A stretch of DNA of 11,921 bases from Pseudomonadota bacterium (lineage in GTDB: Bacteria; Pseudomonadota; Gammaproteobacteria; Halothiobacillales; Halothiobacillaceae), in contig JAJYPA010000226.1 in NCBI GenBank assembly GCA_021795795.1, positions 1 to 11,921 of the forward strand, given 5' to 3'. Positions 1 to 7,332 of the stretch are shown here, piece by piece; the stretch's first letter is position 1; each line of letters starts with the position of its first letter. A program made the position numbers and the translations under genes. The notes beneath the pieces are model-generated. The model worked only from the letters and a program-made list of their open reading frames with translations, searched no databases and had not been told where the DNA came from.

Positions 1-1
1 G

Positions 2-97
2 CCCGTATTGTCCAAGGCCATTTCCGAAGGGACGCTTCGCATCGTGCCAGCATACTATGATCTCGCCACTGGTGAGGTGAGCCTGCTGAAGGCCTGA
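2..97 (+). CDS. C-terminal end of a probable beta-carbonic anhydrase (5' end outside window)
   Basis: An open frame runs from base 2 to a TGA at 95-97 and gives 31 residues ending in RIVPAYYDLATGEVSLLKA. The pattern of a short basic strand, I-V, then Y-D-L-x-T-G-x-V-x-L-L immediately before the stop is what beta-class carbonic anhydrases have at their C-terminus. In full, that enzyme is about 200-230 residues, is zinc-dependent and interconverts CO2 and bicarbonate in the cytoplasm or carboxysome. None of the zinc-binding Cys/His/Asp residues fall inside the window, so the call rests on the tail alone. It is the only plus-strand gene and runs convergently toward the minus-strand nuclease-like gene. 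It may be the last core-genome gene before an accessory region. Confidence 0.55.
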   Translation, partial: PVLSKAISEGTLRIVPAYYDLATGEVSLLKA

Positions 98-284
98 TCT
101 GTCCGGCGAGTTCGCTTTTGTTTCAGGCGGGGCGACAGAAGGGCCTGATTGCAGTTTGCGTGGCATATCACCATCTTCATGGGGAAGAGAAAGATCATTG
201 TTTACTGTCAGAAGGGGCGGTATAGACTGGAAGCGGTCATTTACTGCTGATGAGCAGTTGGCAGGTTTTCGACCATTACCGACG
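98..284. other. Convergent intergenic region, no gene supported
   Basis: These 187 bases separate the plus-strand carbonic anhydrase tail from the end of the minus-strand nuclease-like gene. A short plus-strand frame starting at 156 runs through here and on into the neighbouring gene, but it has no clear Shine-Dalgarno site and no recognisable family. The only structure seen is a small perfect hairpin at 243-258. No T-rich intrinsic terminator is visible for either convergent gene. Confidence 0.5.
243..258. repeat. Small perfect inverted repeat (6-bp arms, 4-base loop)
   Basis: The arms ACTGCT and AGCAGT flank a GATG loop. It lies about 27 bases past the stop of the minus-strand nuclease-like gene, where a terminator or a 3'-end stabilising stem would be expected. 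Neither side is followed by a run of T in the relevant strand, so it does not meet the usual pattern of an intrinsic terminator. It could be chance. Confidence 0.3.
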
Positions 285-2381
285 TCAAGAAGACTGCCCT
301 TGGTGATGCATCTGCTGTTGATGAAAGTGCTCCAGTAACACATTGAAGGTAGAGTACGTCACTGGAGTGGTTAGCCTGGTCCTTACCTCGGTAAGCGATT
401 GTACGTTTTCCAACAGGACGTCGAGCTGGGCCACACTCGCGGAAGCAGCATTGAGCGGATGGGCGTTAATGTTTTGGCCTGCCGCCTCGAGCAGGCGTGT
501 CTCTTGCTGAAACAGGCGTAGATTCATGTTGAATTCCTCGACTTGCTTTTTTTTCATATAGCCGGGATCGCAGGTGAATTGGGCCGACAGCAACGCGTTA
601 TATGCGTTCCTAAACATCCACCGATCCTGAAGGGCACCGTGGTCTAACAAAGTAGCAGTGAGTCGTGTGATGCGTCGGTCTCGAAACTCCAGCTTCGTCC
701 CGTCGCGGAAATGTATCAAGCCCGCACTCCGCAAAATGCGCTCATGCCTGAGCGCCTGAGCTTGCGACGCAAACAAACCACCCGCAAAATCGAGTAGCGC
801 ATCGCCCTGCATGCCGGTCATGGCGCCCCGGGTCAGCGCCTTCGCTTTGCACTCGACAAGGATGATATTTTCCTCGTCTTCGAAAACGAGATCGCACTCG
901 CCGGCACCTTGTTCACCCATATCATAGATTGCGTTCTTGAAGCTCGGCTGAAAGCCGTGCTTGGCGAATAGGTAATTCGTCAGCCGCTCTGCTGCATCGC
1001 CTCTCAGACTGGCGATTTCCTGGTCGGTCTTGATGGTTCTCCAGGCGGCGAATGTGGCTTCGAACATGGCTGGGCCCAGTACCGAGGCCGCCGGTAGAAC
1101 GACGCTGTCTCCCTTGAGCAGAATTAGCGGCTTAAAGGTTACGTCAGGACCCGCGGCCCCGAAGGGAGAGCGATAGTTTTTGTTGGCCTCTCCCTCTCTA
1201 TGCGCGAAGAACGGCAACATGGATTTGAAGACCCCCGGGTCTAAGCCGGTTTCAACGAAAATGGGGATCGGTAGGACTTGAGTGCCCGGTCTGGCATGAG
1301 TTTTAAGAACCTGGGCCAGCTGCACCGCATCCGCAACGTTCCAGCCGAGCCGCCGCTTCATGTCGGCATCGAAGCTTTCGCCAAAAAATACGGTGAGAAA
1401 CTGCTGCGTGAAGCTGAGATGCCACTGGCGAAGAGAAAAGCAGTGGTCGAAGTGAGCGACCTCTCGCAGTCCCTCCTCCAAGGCTTGAGCATTCAACCCC
1501 AGAAAAGCAAATTGTGAGTAAGGTTCGAGATCAAGCATCGCCACCAGATCGCGCGCTAGGTTGAAGGCCCTGTTCATCAAACGCTGGGAATTACGTACAC
1601 TGGCGCCTTGGGCCGGCAGATTGACTGCAATGTTATAGAGCAGCCCGATCGGTAATCCCGGCGGTCGATAGCCAAGCCCGCTGGCGTATCTCCTACCGAA
1701 TAAAATTTGCTCGTACCCGTAGGGATAGCTATCAATAGCAACCCGCATGATATTCGCGAGTACATTAATACAACCTAGGTGACGAAGGTATTTCCGAATT
1801 TGGTCTACGATATTCTCGATAACTTTAGGGCTGATCTGGTATCGACCTGATCGGATCGAAAAAGCGTAGCCATGCCGTTTGATCCGAGTTGCTGCGTCGG
1901 CAACTGCTTTCGTGCGAGCATTCGAGAATGGAAATCGCTTTAGGACCATGAAAGCGCGGCCTATGTGCATGGCTTCCAGCCACGCCGACTCTTCGTCGAG
2001 TACTCTCACGTAGGCACTGACTTGCGGAGAAGGATTTCCGCCTGATTGAATGGGCACAGATAGAATCTTCTTTCCGTCGGGCTGAACGACTACGGGCAGA
2101 CAAGAAGCAATGTTGTTTAGCGCCTCAGCGATTGGTACACTCGCCTTATCCAATACATCAGCCAAAAAAAAATGATTGGCCAGAGTCCGTACGGTGCCAA
2201 CCGTTTGACCAGTATTCTCCAGGACGATCAACAAATCAAAGAGGCGATCCGTTGCGTGTTGAAGGCTCGGATAGGTTTTCAGAGCTTCATTCGCGGCGGC
2301 TTCATCTGCCATCGGCATGACTCTGGCGGAATTCCGAAAAATCTCTCTTAGTTTTTGCACCTGATCGTCTAGGTCCTGCAT
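285..2381 (-). CDS. Large protein of unknown family with a PD-(D/E)XK nuclease-like domain
   Basis: The product is about 698 residues. I do not recognise the N-terminal 450 residues; they look mixed alpha/beta and soluble, with no signal peptide and no clear membrane span. Around residues 460-515 the layout of a PD-(D/E)XK nuclease fold is visible: a helix with A-E-R-L (E465), then G-E-C-D-L-V (D497), then I-L-V-E-C-K-A-K (E510, K512). In this superfamily the D, E and K bind Mg2+ and catalyse phosphodiester cleavage, as in restriction enzymes, Mrr and VRR-NUC proteins. The C-terminal 180 residues are helical, with a K-K-K-Q-V-E-E segment. The ATG at 2381 is preferred over a GTG at 2390 because GAGG sits 8 bases upstream of the ATG. 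A T9 run and an A8 run interrupt the coding strand. It is separately promoted and is likely a DNA nuclease, perhaps in defence. The nuclease motif is fairly sure; the role is inference. Confidence 0.8.
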   Translation of the reverse strand: MQDLDDQVQKLREIFRNSARVMPMADEAAANEALKTYPSLQHATDRLFDLLIVLENTGQTVGTVRTLANHFFLADVLDKASVPIAEALNNIASCLPVVVQPDGKKILSVPIQSGGNPSPQVSAYVRVLDEESAWLEAMHIGRAFMVLKRFPFSNARTKAVADAATRIKRHGYAFSIRSGRYQISPKVIENIVDQIRKYLRHLGCINVLANIMRVAIDSYPYGYEQILFGRRYASGLGYRPPGLPIGLLYNIAVNLPAQGASVRNSQRLMNRAFNLARDLVAMLDLEPYSQFAFLGLNAQALEEGLREVAHFDHCFSLRQWHLSFTQQFLTVFFGESFDADMKRRLGWNVADAVQLAQVLKTHARPGTQVLPIPIFVETGLDPGVFKSMLPFFAHREGEANKNYRSPFGAAGPDVTFKPLILLKGDSVVLPAASVLGPAMFEATFAAWRTIKTDQEIASLRGDAAERLTNYLFAKHGFQPSFKNAIYDMGEQGAGECDLVFEDEENIILVECKAKALTRGAMTGMQGDALLDFAGGLFASQAQALRHERILRSAGLIHFRDGTKLEFRDRRITRLTATLLDHGALQDRWMFRNAYNALLSAQFTCDPGYMKKKQVEEFNMNLRLFQQETRLLEAAGQNINAHPLNAASASVAQLDVLLENVQSLTEVRTRLTTPVTYSTFNVLLEHFHQQQMHHQGQSS
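2164..2172. repeat. Nine-base A/T homopolymer inside the nuclease-like gene
   Basis: There is an uninterrupted A9 on the plus strand, read as T9 in the coding strand, encoding part of H-F-F-L at about residues 70-73. It is early in the gene, so a one-base slip would truncate the product to under a tenth of its length. The frame is intact in this copy. Confidence 0.7.
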
Positions 2382-2389
2382 TCTGGGCA

Positions 2390-2393
2390 CCTC
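2390..2393 (-). promoter_or_regulatory. Shine-Dalgarno site deciding the start of the nuclease-like gene
   Basis: GAGG (minus strand, within GAGGTG) is 8 bases upstream of the ATG at 2381. The alternative GTG start at 2388-2390 overlaps this site and has no ribosome-binding site of its own, so the ATG is the better start. Confidence 0.5.
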
Positions 2394-2452
2394 GAGGCGA
2401 GATATTTCATGATGGGTGGTAACGTAAATTTAGAAGGGACCGAAGACTGATC

Positions 2453-2482
2453 ATAGTAGGCCGTTTAGAATTGGCTACTCAA
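2453..2482 (-). promoter_or_regulatory. Candidate sigma-70 promoter for the nuclease-like gene
   Basis: On the minus strand, TTGAGT (2477-2482) and TACTAT (2453-2458) are separated by 18 bases. They match the -35 TTGACA and -10 TATAAT consensus at 4 of 6 and 5 of 6 positions. Transcription would begin near 2446 and leave a leader of about 65 bases before the ATG at 2381. This supports separate expression from the lipoprotein gene upstream. Confidence 0.4.
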
Positions 2483-2756
2483 TAAAGTGGTTTTCCGGGG
2501 TTGACTATGTACAGGAGTCCTTCAGATGCCTGCTGGCCGCTCTTGGCCGATGGTAGCCATTCCCAAACTGCCTGCGAAGGTCCGCTTCCGCTGCCAAGCC
2601 GTCGTTCATATTTGACGATCTAATGCGTAACAGGCACCCGACAAAAGGAGAGAATATTTACTTATATTATCTTTTTGAAGATCCACAAACCGCTCTTGGC
2701 CCTTCATGGCCTTTAGCCCAACAAGTGGATTGCGCGGGCGGATGTTCAAATGCCCG

Positions 2757-3395
2757 TCAGCCGGATTTCGACATGGCCTGGCCAAGCCCGACCATCGTTT
2801 GCGAAACGGCGCTGGTCTGTGCCACACGATAGACCTTATAGGCGGCCTCGCTGTGGTTACCGTCAACCTTGAATCGGGATCCGGAGATGTTTTTCTTCAT
2901 GTGGACCGGTGTCCGATCATGCCAAACAGCCTTTCCATCGTGGAAAATAGTTATGTCATCCACCAAATTCACGTCCATCGTGTAATAATGCGGAGTGAAA
3001 AGACCGGCAACAGGAATAAGCCCCATGCCCAAGGTTTTTCCCAGATCGTAATGCACGATGACCTCATGTTTGCTCGGGGCAAGCGTGCTGATGTCCGTCT
3101 CGACAGCCCACCCGCTAGAGGGGACGTTTTTGGCCAATATGGGCAGTGCCCCAGCCTGTCGCAAAGCGCTGCTCTCTAGTTTGTCGTAGTTCGACGTAAG
3201 TTCTTTCTTGGAAAAGGTCGTCAATACCTGGTTGGGCTTAAAAGACCCGTTCGTAACGTTGGTCACCAGGGCAACGTTCTTGTGCTGGACACTAGCCTGC
3301 GGCGCGACGCCGGAATAGTGCATATTCGGTGTGGTCGCGCAGCCAGCGAGGCCGGCGGTGATCAGGGCGCCCAGGAGCGCATGTGCTTTCTTCAT
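2757..3395 (-). CDS. Predicted outer-membrane lipoprotein of unknown function
   Basis: The product is 212 residues. It begins with two lysines, a hydrophobic stretch and the lipobox L-A-G-C, with the lipidated cysteine at residue 19, so signal peptidase II should cleave it. Residue 20 is Ala, not Asp, which by the usual Lol sorting rule favours the outer membrane. The mature part is mixed and soluble, with a glycine/hydrophobic stretch near residues 120-135 (G-M-G-L-I-P-V-A-G-L-F) that is too polar at its edges to be a sure membrane span. I do not recognise the family. The ATG at 3395 is chosen over an upstream ATG at 3449 because it starts the signal peptide exactly and has AAAGGGGG 7 bases before it. 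It has its own leader region, so it is probably not part of the four-gene operon, though it lies in the same direction 197 bases downstream. Confidence 0.8.
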   Translation of the reverse strand: MKKAHALLGALITAGLAGCATTPNMHYSGVAPQASVQHKNVALVTNVTNGSFKPNQVLTTFSKKELTSNYDKLESSALRQAGALPILAKNVPSSGWAVETDISTLAPSKHEVIVHYDLGKTLGMGLIPVAGLFTPHYYTMDVNLVDDITIFHDGKAVWHDRTPVHMKKNISGSRFKVDGNHSEAAYKVYRVAQTSAVSQTMVGLGQAMSKSG

Positions 3396-3402
3396 TTCCA
3401 AA

Positions 3403-3410
3403 CCCCCTTT
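3403..3410 (-). promoter_or_regulatory. Strong Shine-Dalgarno site of the lipoprotein gene
   Basis: AAAGGGGG on the minus strand lies 7 bases upstream of the ATG at 3395. It decides that start over the longer frame beginning at 3449. Confidence 0.6.
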
Positions 3411-3439
3411 GTTTTGCGGTTGCATTTTTGCCAGAGAAA

Positions 3440-3468
3440 ATGTTAGCAAAACAATTGTTGGAAGTGAA
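3440..3468 (-). promoter_or_regulatory. Weak candidate promoter for the lipoprotein gene
   Basis: On the minus strand, TTCACT (3463-3468) and TAACAT (3440-3445) are separated by 17 bases, each matching the sigma-70 consensus at 4 of 6 positions. A perfect 10-bp palindrome lies in the spacer. The whole 3396-3592 region is AT-rich and fits a promoter region, but the exact boxes are uncertain. Confidence 0.25.
3450..3459. repeat. Perfect 10-bp palindrome AACAATTGTT upstream of the lipoprotein gene
   Basis: The sequence reads the same on both strands and falls between the candidate -35 and -10 boxes. That is where an operator for a dimeric repressor would act. In an AT-rich region of this length it could also occur by chance. 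Confidence 0.3.
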
Positions 3469-3592
3469 GCGTATTTTGTAAAAAGTTGGAGATAATATTA
3501 CGCGCATTCATGAAGTTGTTCGTTCCATGTTGCATATTTTATCAAGCCATATTGTCGCTATCCAGTTCCATCTTGCATCTTTATACGACTTT

Positions 3593-6217
3593 TTATTTAT
3601 ACCCAACCACCCGTGCTGGCACACCCATATCCGCCCAGTCCTCTTCATGGCAGGTCAGCAGCAGGATCTGGTGCCGTTTGGCGGCATCATTCAATATGCG
3701 TTTCATCGCATCCAGACGCATGATATCGCTGTGTGCCAGCACGTCGTCCAGGATGATGAGGGTAGGGCGCTGCGCCTCTTTGAGCACATCGGCATAGGCC
3801 AGCCGCATCAGCAGGGCAACCTGTTCCCTGGCACCAAAGCTGAGCGCCGAGAAAGAGGCTGATTCCACGCCCAATAGCCCGCGCTCGCGGTGGATCTCCA
3901 CAGGTTCCAGATCCGTGCCCAATTTGAGGCGGGCACCTGGGGACCAAAGCCGCAGGTAGTGATCCACGCGGGCCTGTAACGGCGCCTGGAGCTTCTGCAA
4001 GAGCGCATCCCGGTGCCCTTCAATGAGTCCAGAGAGGAGCAAGAGGCCATCGGCCCGGATTTTGAGGTGCCGCGCCCGTCGTTCCTTGGCCGCCAGGTCG
4101 GTTTCCTGCTCTGCCAGGCGCTCCTCCAGCCCTTGCGCGCCGCTGGTCTCCAGTTGCGCTTCCAGCCGGCCCATACGCTCCGCACGTTCCCGGTGCCGTG
4201 TTTCCGCGATCTCCGCGCTTTTCGTGTAGCGGTCCGCGTCCTGTTGCAGCATTTCCGGATCTTCACGAGAGAGTTGTTCGCGTAGGCGATTTTGCTGCAG
4301 GAGATTGTCGCCTTGATGGGCCTCCAGAAGCCGGCTGCTCTCCATCCATTGTGGAAAAAGCGGCGCAGTCTCATCAATCAACGCTTGCTGCTTCGCATGA
4401 TTCGCCTGCAGCATCTGCATCTCTGTCACCAAGCCGGCCTGTTCCGTTTCCGCCGCATGCAGCAATTCTGTTTGCAGGCGCCAGTGTTGCTCAGCGGTCT
4501 CTCTGGCTTCCCGCGCCTCATCAAGCGAAACCGTCGGGGCCGGCATGGCGGTGCTGGAAAGCGACTGCTCCAGATAGCCCAGCCGTTCACGACCTGCCGT
4601 GATCAGCCTGACCAGCGCCTCTGTCCCTTCAGGGGCTAGAGACTTCACCATAAAACGATCCTGTTCGCTCTGTGCTTGTTCCCGCTGAATAGTGGCCCAC
4701 AACCGCTCCGCTTCGGCCATGGATTCGACGTGAGACTCCGCGAGTTTCATCGCTAACTCATGTTGCAACGATTCCTGGCGCTGATCCAGGTCGGATAGCG
4801 CTTCTTCACCCGGGGAAAGCTCCAGGGTACCGATCTTGGGAATGCGGATCTGTACCGGCTTGGAGATAGACCACTCGCCTTCACCGTCGATGGCTGCTGA
4901 TCCAATATGGATCTGGATACCGGGTTCCAGTCGATAATGCATCTTGGTGGCCGATCGCTCGAGGCGGATCTGATTTTCGCGGATCTGCTGTTCCATCTCC
5001 CGCAATGCCGTCATGCCCTCAGCACTGAGGTTCTGACTCTTCAACCAGGCCTCCGCAGCGACCAGACGAGACTCACAGGCTTGTGCCTGCTCCAGTCGGC
5101 CTTGCTTTTCACCTAAGCCCACCCGAAGATCCACGGCTTCCTGTTGTTGCGCATGGATTTCCTGCATCTGCCGGGCGCGCTGCTCCTGCTCACGGGCCAT
5201 TTCCCATGCCGTTTTCGCCACACGATCCGCTTCACGCAACCCCTCTATGCGGGTACCGACGGCTTCCGCAGCAGCTTTACAGCGTTCCAGATCCAGGGCG
5301 ATTCTTGCGGCTTCATCTTCGGCCATCCTGTGCTGCTTCTGATAGTTGGCCAACAGTTCGAATTGGCTGCGGAGCCGATCCATCTCCTTTCCCAAGGTCT
5401 TCAGTTGCTCCGCGCACTCCAGGGCGGTTTTCAGGCGATGCTGCACCGCTTCCGCCTGCGCGCGGAGCTGTGCCCAGGGCTTGTTTTGAATATCCTGGTG
5501 ATGGGCGGCGCGCAAAAGGCCTAGCTCATCCACCTGCTCGCGGTAGCTCGCTATCCGCCCGCGTGTTTCCGCCATGTCGTTTTGCAAGGCGGCAATGGCG
5601 CTGAGAAGCGCGCTGTAGTCTCCGCGCGGCTTGCCGCCAGCCGTCAGGAGTTCGCTCAACTGCCGGGCCACCGCGCCGGCCACCGCGTCTCCGTGCCGGC
5701 TGCCCAATGCTTCCATGGACTGGGGCAGAGCGGAGCGCAGGTGATCGACCGACGCCCGCACCGCGTCTTCCAGTTCATGGCCACGGCCTTGCTCAATCCA
5801 GAGCACCCCGGGTACACCCAGTTGCTCATCGCGGATACCGCCCTTGGCGGCCAGGGTGAAGCCCAATAGTTGCGCGAGACGATCTTCGGCGTCCTCGCCC
5901 GTTAGCGTTTCATCGCCCATTTTGAGGGAACAGGTCTTTTTCCCCAGAAACTGCTTTTCGAGAATGCAGGGTTGACCGTTCCAGCGAAAATGGATTTTGA
6001 CCGCCGGAGCGACATTGTGTACGCCCCAGGTGCCCAGATCCTCCACCTTGGTGGATCGGTACCGCTCCAGGAATGCCGCCCGTATGGCCCGGACGATGCT
6101 GCTTTTGCCAGCTTCATTTGGGCCAACAAAGAGGTTTAGGCCTGGTCCCAGATTCTCCAGGATCAGCGGTTCGCGAAAGCGGCGAACCTGCTCCATCTCC
6201 AATCGTTCTATCTGCAT
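3593..6217 (-). CDS. Rad50/SbcC/YhaN-like coiled-coil AAA/ABC ATPase
   Basis: This 874-residue protein has a split ABC-type ATPase. Walker A GPNEAGKSS is at 32-40, with a signature LSFGAREQ at 792-799, Walker B LIILDD at 820-825 and the switch histidine in LLTCHEED at 857. Between the two halves are long heptad-like helices (about 205-420 and 475-720). They are interrupted by a beta-rich block at about 425-471 containing I-Q-I-H-I-G and P-V-Q-I-R-I-P. Such ATPases pair with an Mre11/SbcD nuclease and open or process DNA ends; the Mre11-like partner is encoded immediately upstream. No C-x-x-C zinc hook is present, and the length is shorter than usual for E. coli-type SbcC (about 1050). ATG at 6217 is chosen: AAGGGG lies 7 bases ahead and the start overlaps the upstream stop as TGATG. 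A GTG at 6220 is an alternative. It is the last gene of the four-gene block; no clear terminator follows. Confidence 0.9.
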   Translation of the reverse strand: MQIERLEMEQVRRFREPLILENLGPGLNLFVGPNEAGKSSIVRAIRAAFLERYRSTKVEDLGTWGVHNVAPAVKIHFRWNGQPCILEKQFLGKKTCSLKMGDETLTGEDAEDRLAQLLGFTLAAKGGIRDEQLGVPGVLWIEQGRGHELEDAVRASVDHLRSALPQSMEALGSRHGDAVAGAVARQLSELLTAGGKPRGDYSALLSAIAALQNDMAETRGRIASYREQVDELGLLRAAHHQDIQNKPWAQLRAQAEAVQHRLKTALECAEQLKTLGKEMDRLRSQFELLANYQKQHRMAEDEAARIALDLERCKAAAEAVGTRIEGLREADRVAKTAWEMAREQEQRARQMQEIHAQQQEAVDLRVGLGEKQGRLEQAQACESRLVAAEAWLKSQNLSAEGMTALREMEQQIRENQIRLERSATKMHYRLEPGIQIHIGSAAIDGEGEWSISKPVQIRIPKIGTLELSPGEEALSDLDQRQESLQHELAMKLAESHVESMAEAERLWATIQREQAQSEQDRFMVKSLAPEGTEALVRLITAGRERLGYLEQSLSSTAMPAPTVSLDEAREARETAEQHWRLQTELLHAAETEQAGLVTEMQMLQANHAKQQALIDETAPLFPQWMESSRLLEAHQGDNLLQQNRLREQLSREDPEMLQQDADRYTKSAEIAETRHRERAERMGRLEAQLETSGAQGLEERLAEQETDLAAKERRARHLKIRADGLLLLSGLIEGHRDALLQKLQAPLQARVDHYLRLWSPGARLKLGTDLEPVEIHRERGLLGVESASFSALSFGAREQVALLMRLAYADVLKEAQRPTLIILDDVLAHSDIMRLDAMKRILNDAAKRHQILLLTCHEEDWADMGVPARVVGYK

Positions 6218-7332
6218 CACGCGGCCCCTTGTTGGCTCTGCAAAATATCGGCGAGGATGACCAGGGCTTCTGTGGCGGCCTCTTTCTGATCTGGCACAGC
6301 CGAGCGATCCCGCAGCTCGCCAATCACATCGGACAAGTATCCATCGGCCTGCATGTTCGCGATGTCGGCATCCGTGGGCTGCAAGCGGATCTCTGCCAGG
6401 TCATATTCCAACGCTCGAACCCGGGCAGATGCGGCGTCCAGGTTCTCCAACAAACGCTGGCGTGCGGTGATATCCAGGACTCCAGACAGATCCAGACGCA
6501 CCACGAAGCGGCTATCCAAAGTGGAAAGCCGTTCATCCAAGGCCTCCACGTCCTCTGCGACCTGAAATTCCCGCTCCCACCGTACCCATTGGTACCGGCC
6601 AACCGGGTGCCGAGTTACCTGTGGAACCATGCCAGGAGCGGCAATTTCGACCAGGAGAACCTGCCCCGGATCATTGTCCACATAGCGTTCCGGTTCCGGC
6701 GTGCCGGCGTACCAGGTGCGGGCGTTGATCTCCTTGCAGCCATGCCAGTCACCCAGCGCAAGATAATCCAACCTAGCGGTTTCCGCGCGGTCTGGCGCAA
6801 TGGGGTTGGAAGAGTCGATACCTTCCGGCAGAACGCCTTGGACCGCTCCATGGGCCACCCCAATGCGTAGGAGCCCGGGCGGTGTCTCCATGGCGTCCAA
6901 AGCGGCACTGAGATCGTCGCTGGTCTGCCGCTGGGTTAACGGAGCGGGCAGGATGGCCACACCCTGGTCTGGCAAAAGGAGCGGGGCCGGACTCAGCAGC
7001 AGATGGATGTTCGGAGTGATCAGGCCCAGACGGCGGGCTCGCGTCCACACGCTTTCCGAAAGCGCCGCGTCATGGTTGCCGGGGAGCAAACACCATGGCC
7101 CGGCAAAGCCCTGCATGGCGAGGAAGAGGCGGCGAATGGTTCGATCGGTCACGGTCTGCGCATCAAACACGTCGCCGGCCACCACCACCAGGTCCACGCG
7201 CTCCTCCGTGGCCAGGGCGGCGATGCGCTCGACGGTGGTGATGCGGGCTTCGGAAAGCACGGCGGCGTCATCCGGCTCAAAGAACGCATAGGTTCTGCCG
7301 ATTTGCCAGTCTGCGGTGTGTAGTAGCTTCAT
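6217..7332 (-). CDS. Mre11/SbcD-like calcineurin-type metallophosphoesterase
   Basis: This 371-residue protein begins MKLLHTADWQIG and carries the five motifs of the Mre11/SbcD phosphoesterase fold: D8-W-Q10, G-D54-V-F-D, G-N86-H-D, A-H161-G and G-D195-W-H197. Mre11 enzymes bind two manganese ions and have exo- and endonuclease activity at DNA ends, working with a Rad50 ATPase. Here two usual metal-ligand histidines are replaced (Q10 and D195), while the other ligands remain. The region after about 215 would hold the capping domain. The end, rich in helix-forming residues, could dock on the base of the partner's coiled coil. The ATG overlaps the previous stop as ATGA, with AGGA 10 bases ahead. 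It lies between the HEPN-like gene and the Rad50-like gene, so co-expression with both is expected. It could be active with altered metal preference, or mainly structural. Confidence 0.9.
   Translation of the reverse strand: MKLLHTADWQIGRTYAFFEPDDAAVLSEARITTVERIAALATEERVDLVVVAGDVFDAQTVTDRTIRRLFLAMQGFAGPWCLLPGNHDAALSESVWTRARRLGLITPNIHLLLSPAPLLLPDQGVAILPAPLTQRQTSDDLSAALDAMETPPGLLRIGVAHGAVQGVLPEGIDSSNPIAPDRAETARLDYLALGDWHGCKEINARTWYAGTPEPERYVDNDPGQVLLVEIAAPGMVPQVTRHPVGRYQWVRWEREFQVAEDVEALDERLSTLDSRFVVRLDLSGVLDITARQRLLENLDAASARVRALEYDLAEIRLQPTDADIANMQADGYLSDVIGELRDRSAVPDQKEAATEALVILADILQSQQGAA

Larger units (their letters stand above)
2382..2756. other. Intergenic region between nuclease-like and lipoprotein genes
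   Basis: This 375-base gap holds the candidate promoter of the nuclease-like gene at its left end. The middle, about 2520-2610, is GC-rich with repeated GGCC blocks. It contains a 34-codon minus-strand frame (2505-2609) with no Shine-Dalgarno site that I judge persuasive. I read this stretch as non-coding or as a decayed dispersed repeat rather than a gene. The right part, about 2640-2690, is AT-rich. No convincing intrinsic terminator follows the lipoprotein stop. Confidence 0.45.
3396..3592. other. Intergenic region between the four-gene block and the lipoprotein gene
   Basis: This 197-base AT-rich region holds the lipoprotein ribosome-binding site, weak promoter boxes and a 10-bp palindrome. 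No stem followed by a T-run was seen after the Rad50-like stop, so read-through from the operon into the lipoprotein gene cannot be excluded. Confidence 0.5.

Noticed and set aside
156..338. A 60-codon plus-strand frame after the carbonic anhydrase tail.
   Set aside because: It has no good ribosome-binding site or recognisable family, and it overlaps the end of the convergent nuclease-like gene.
2660..2690. A possible terminator stem (ATCTT/AAGAT) downstream of the lipoprotein gene.
   Set aside because: The stem is only 5 weak A/T-rich pairs and is not followed by a T-run in the transcript direction.
2706..3179. A plus-strand open frame of 157 codons opposite the lipoprotein gene.
   Set aside because: The minus-strand frame has a signal peptide, lipobox and strong ribosome-binding site, so this is its shadow.
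3593..7332. Housekeeping sbcD-sbcC operon.
   Set aside because: The ATPase lacks the zinc hook and is short, the phosphoesterase has altered ligands, and both are translationally coupled to a restriction enzyme and a HEPN-like gene. This fits an accessory pair better.
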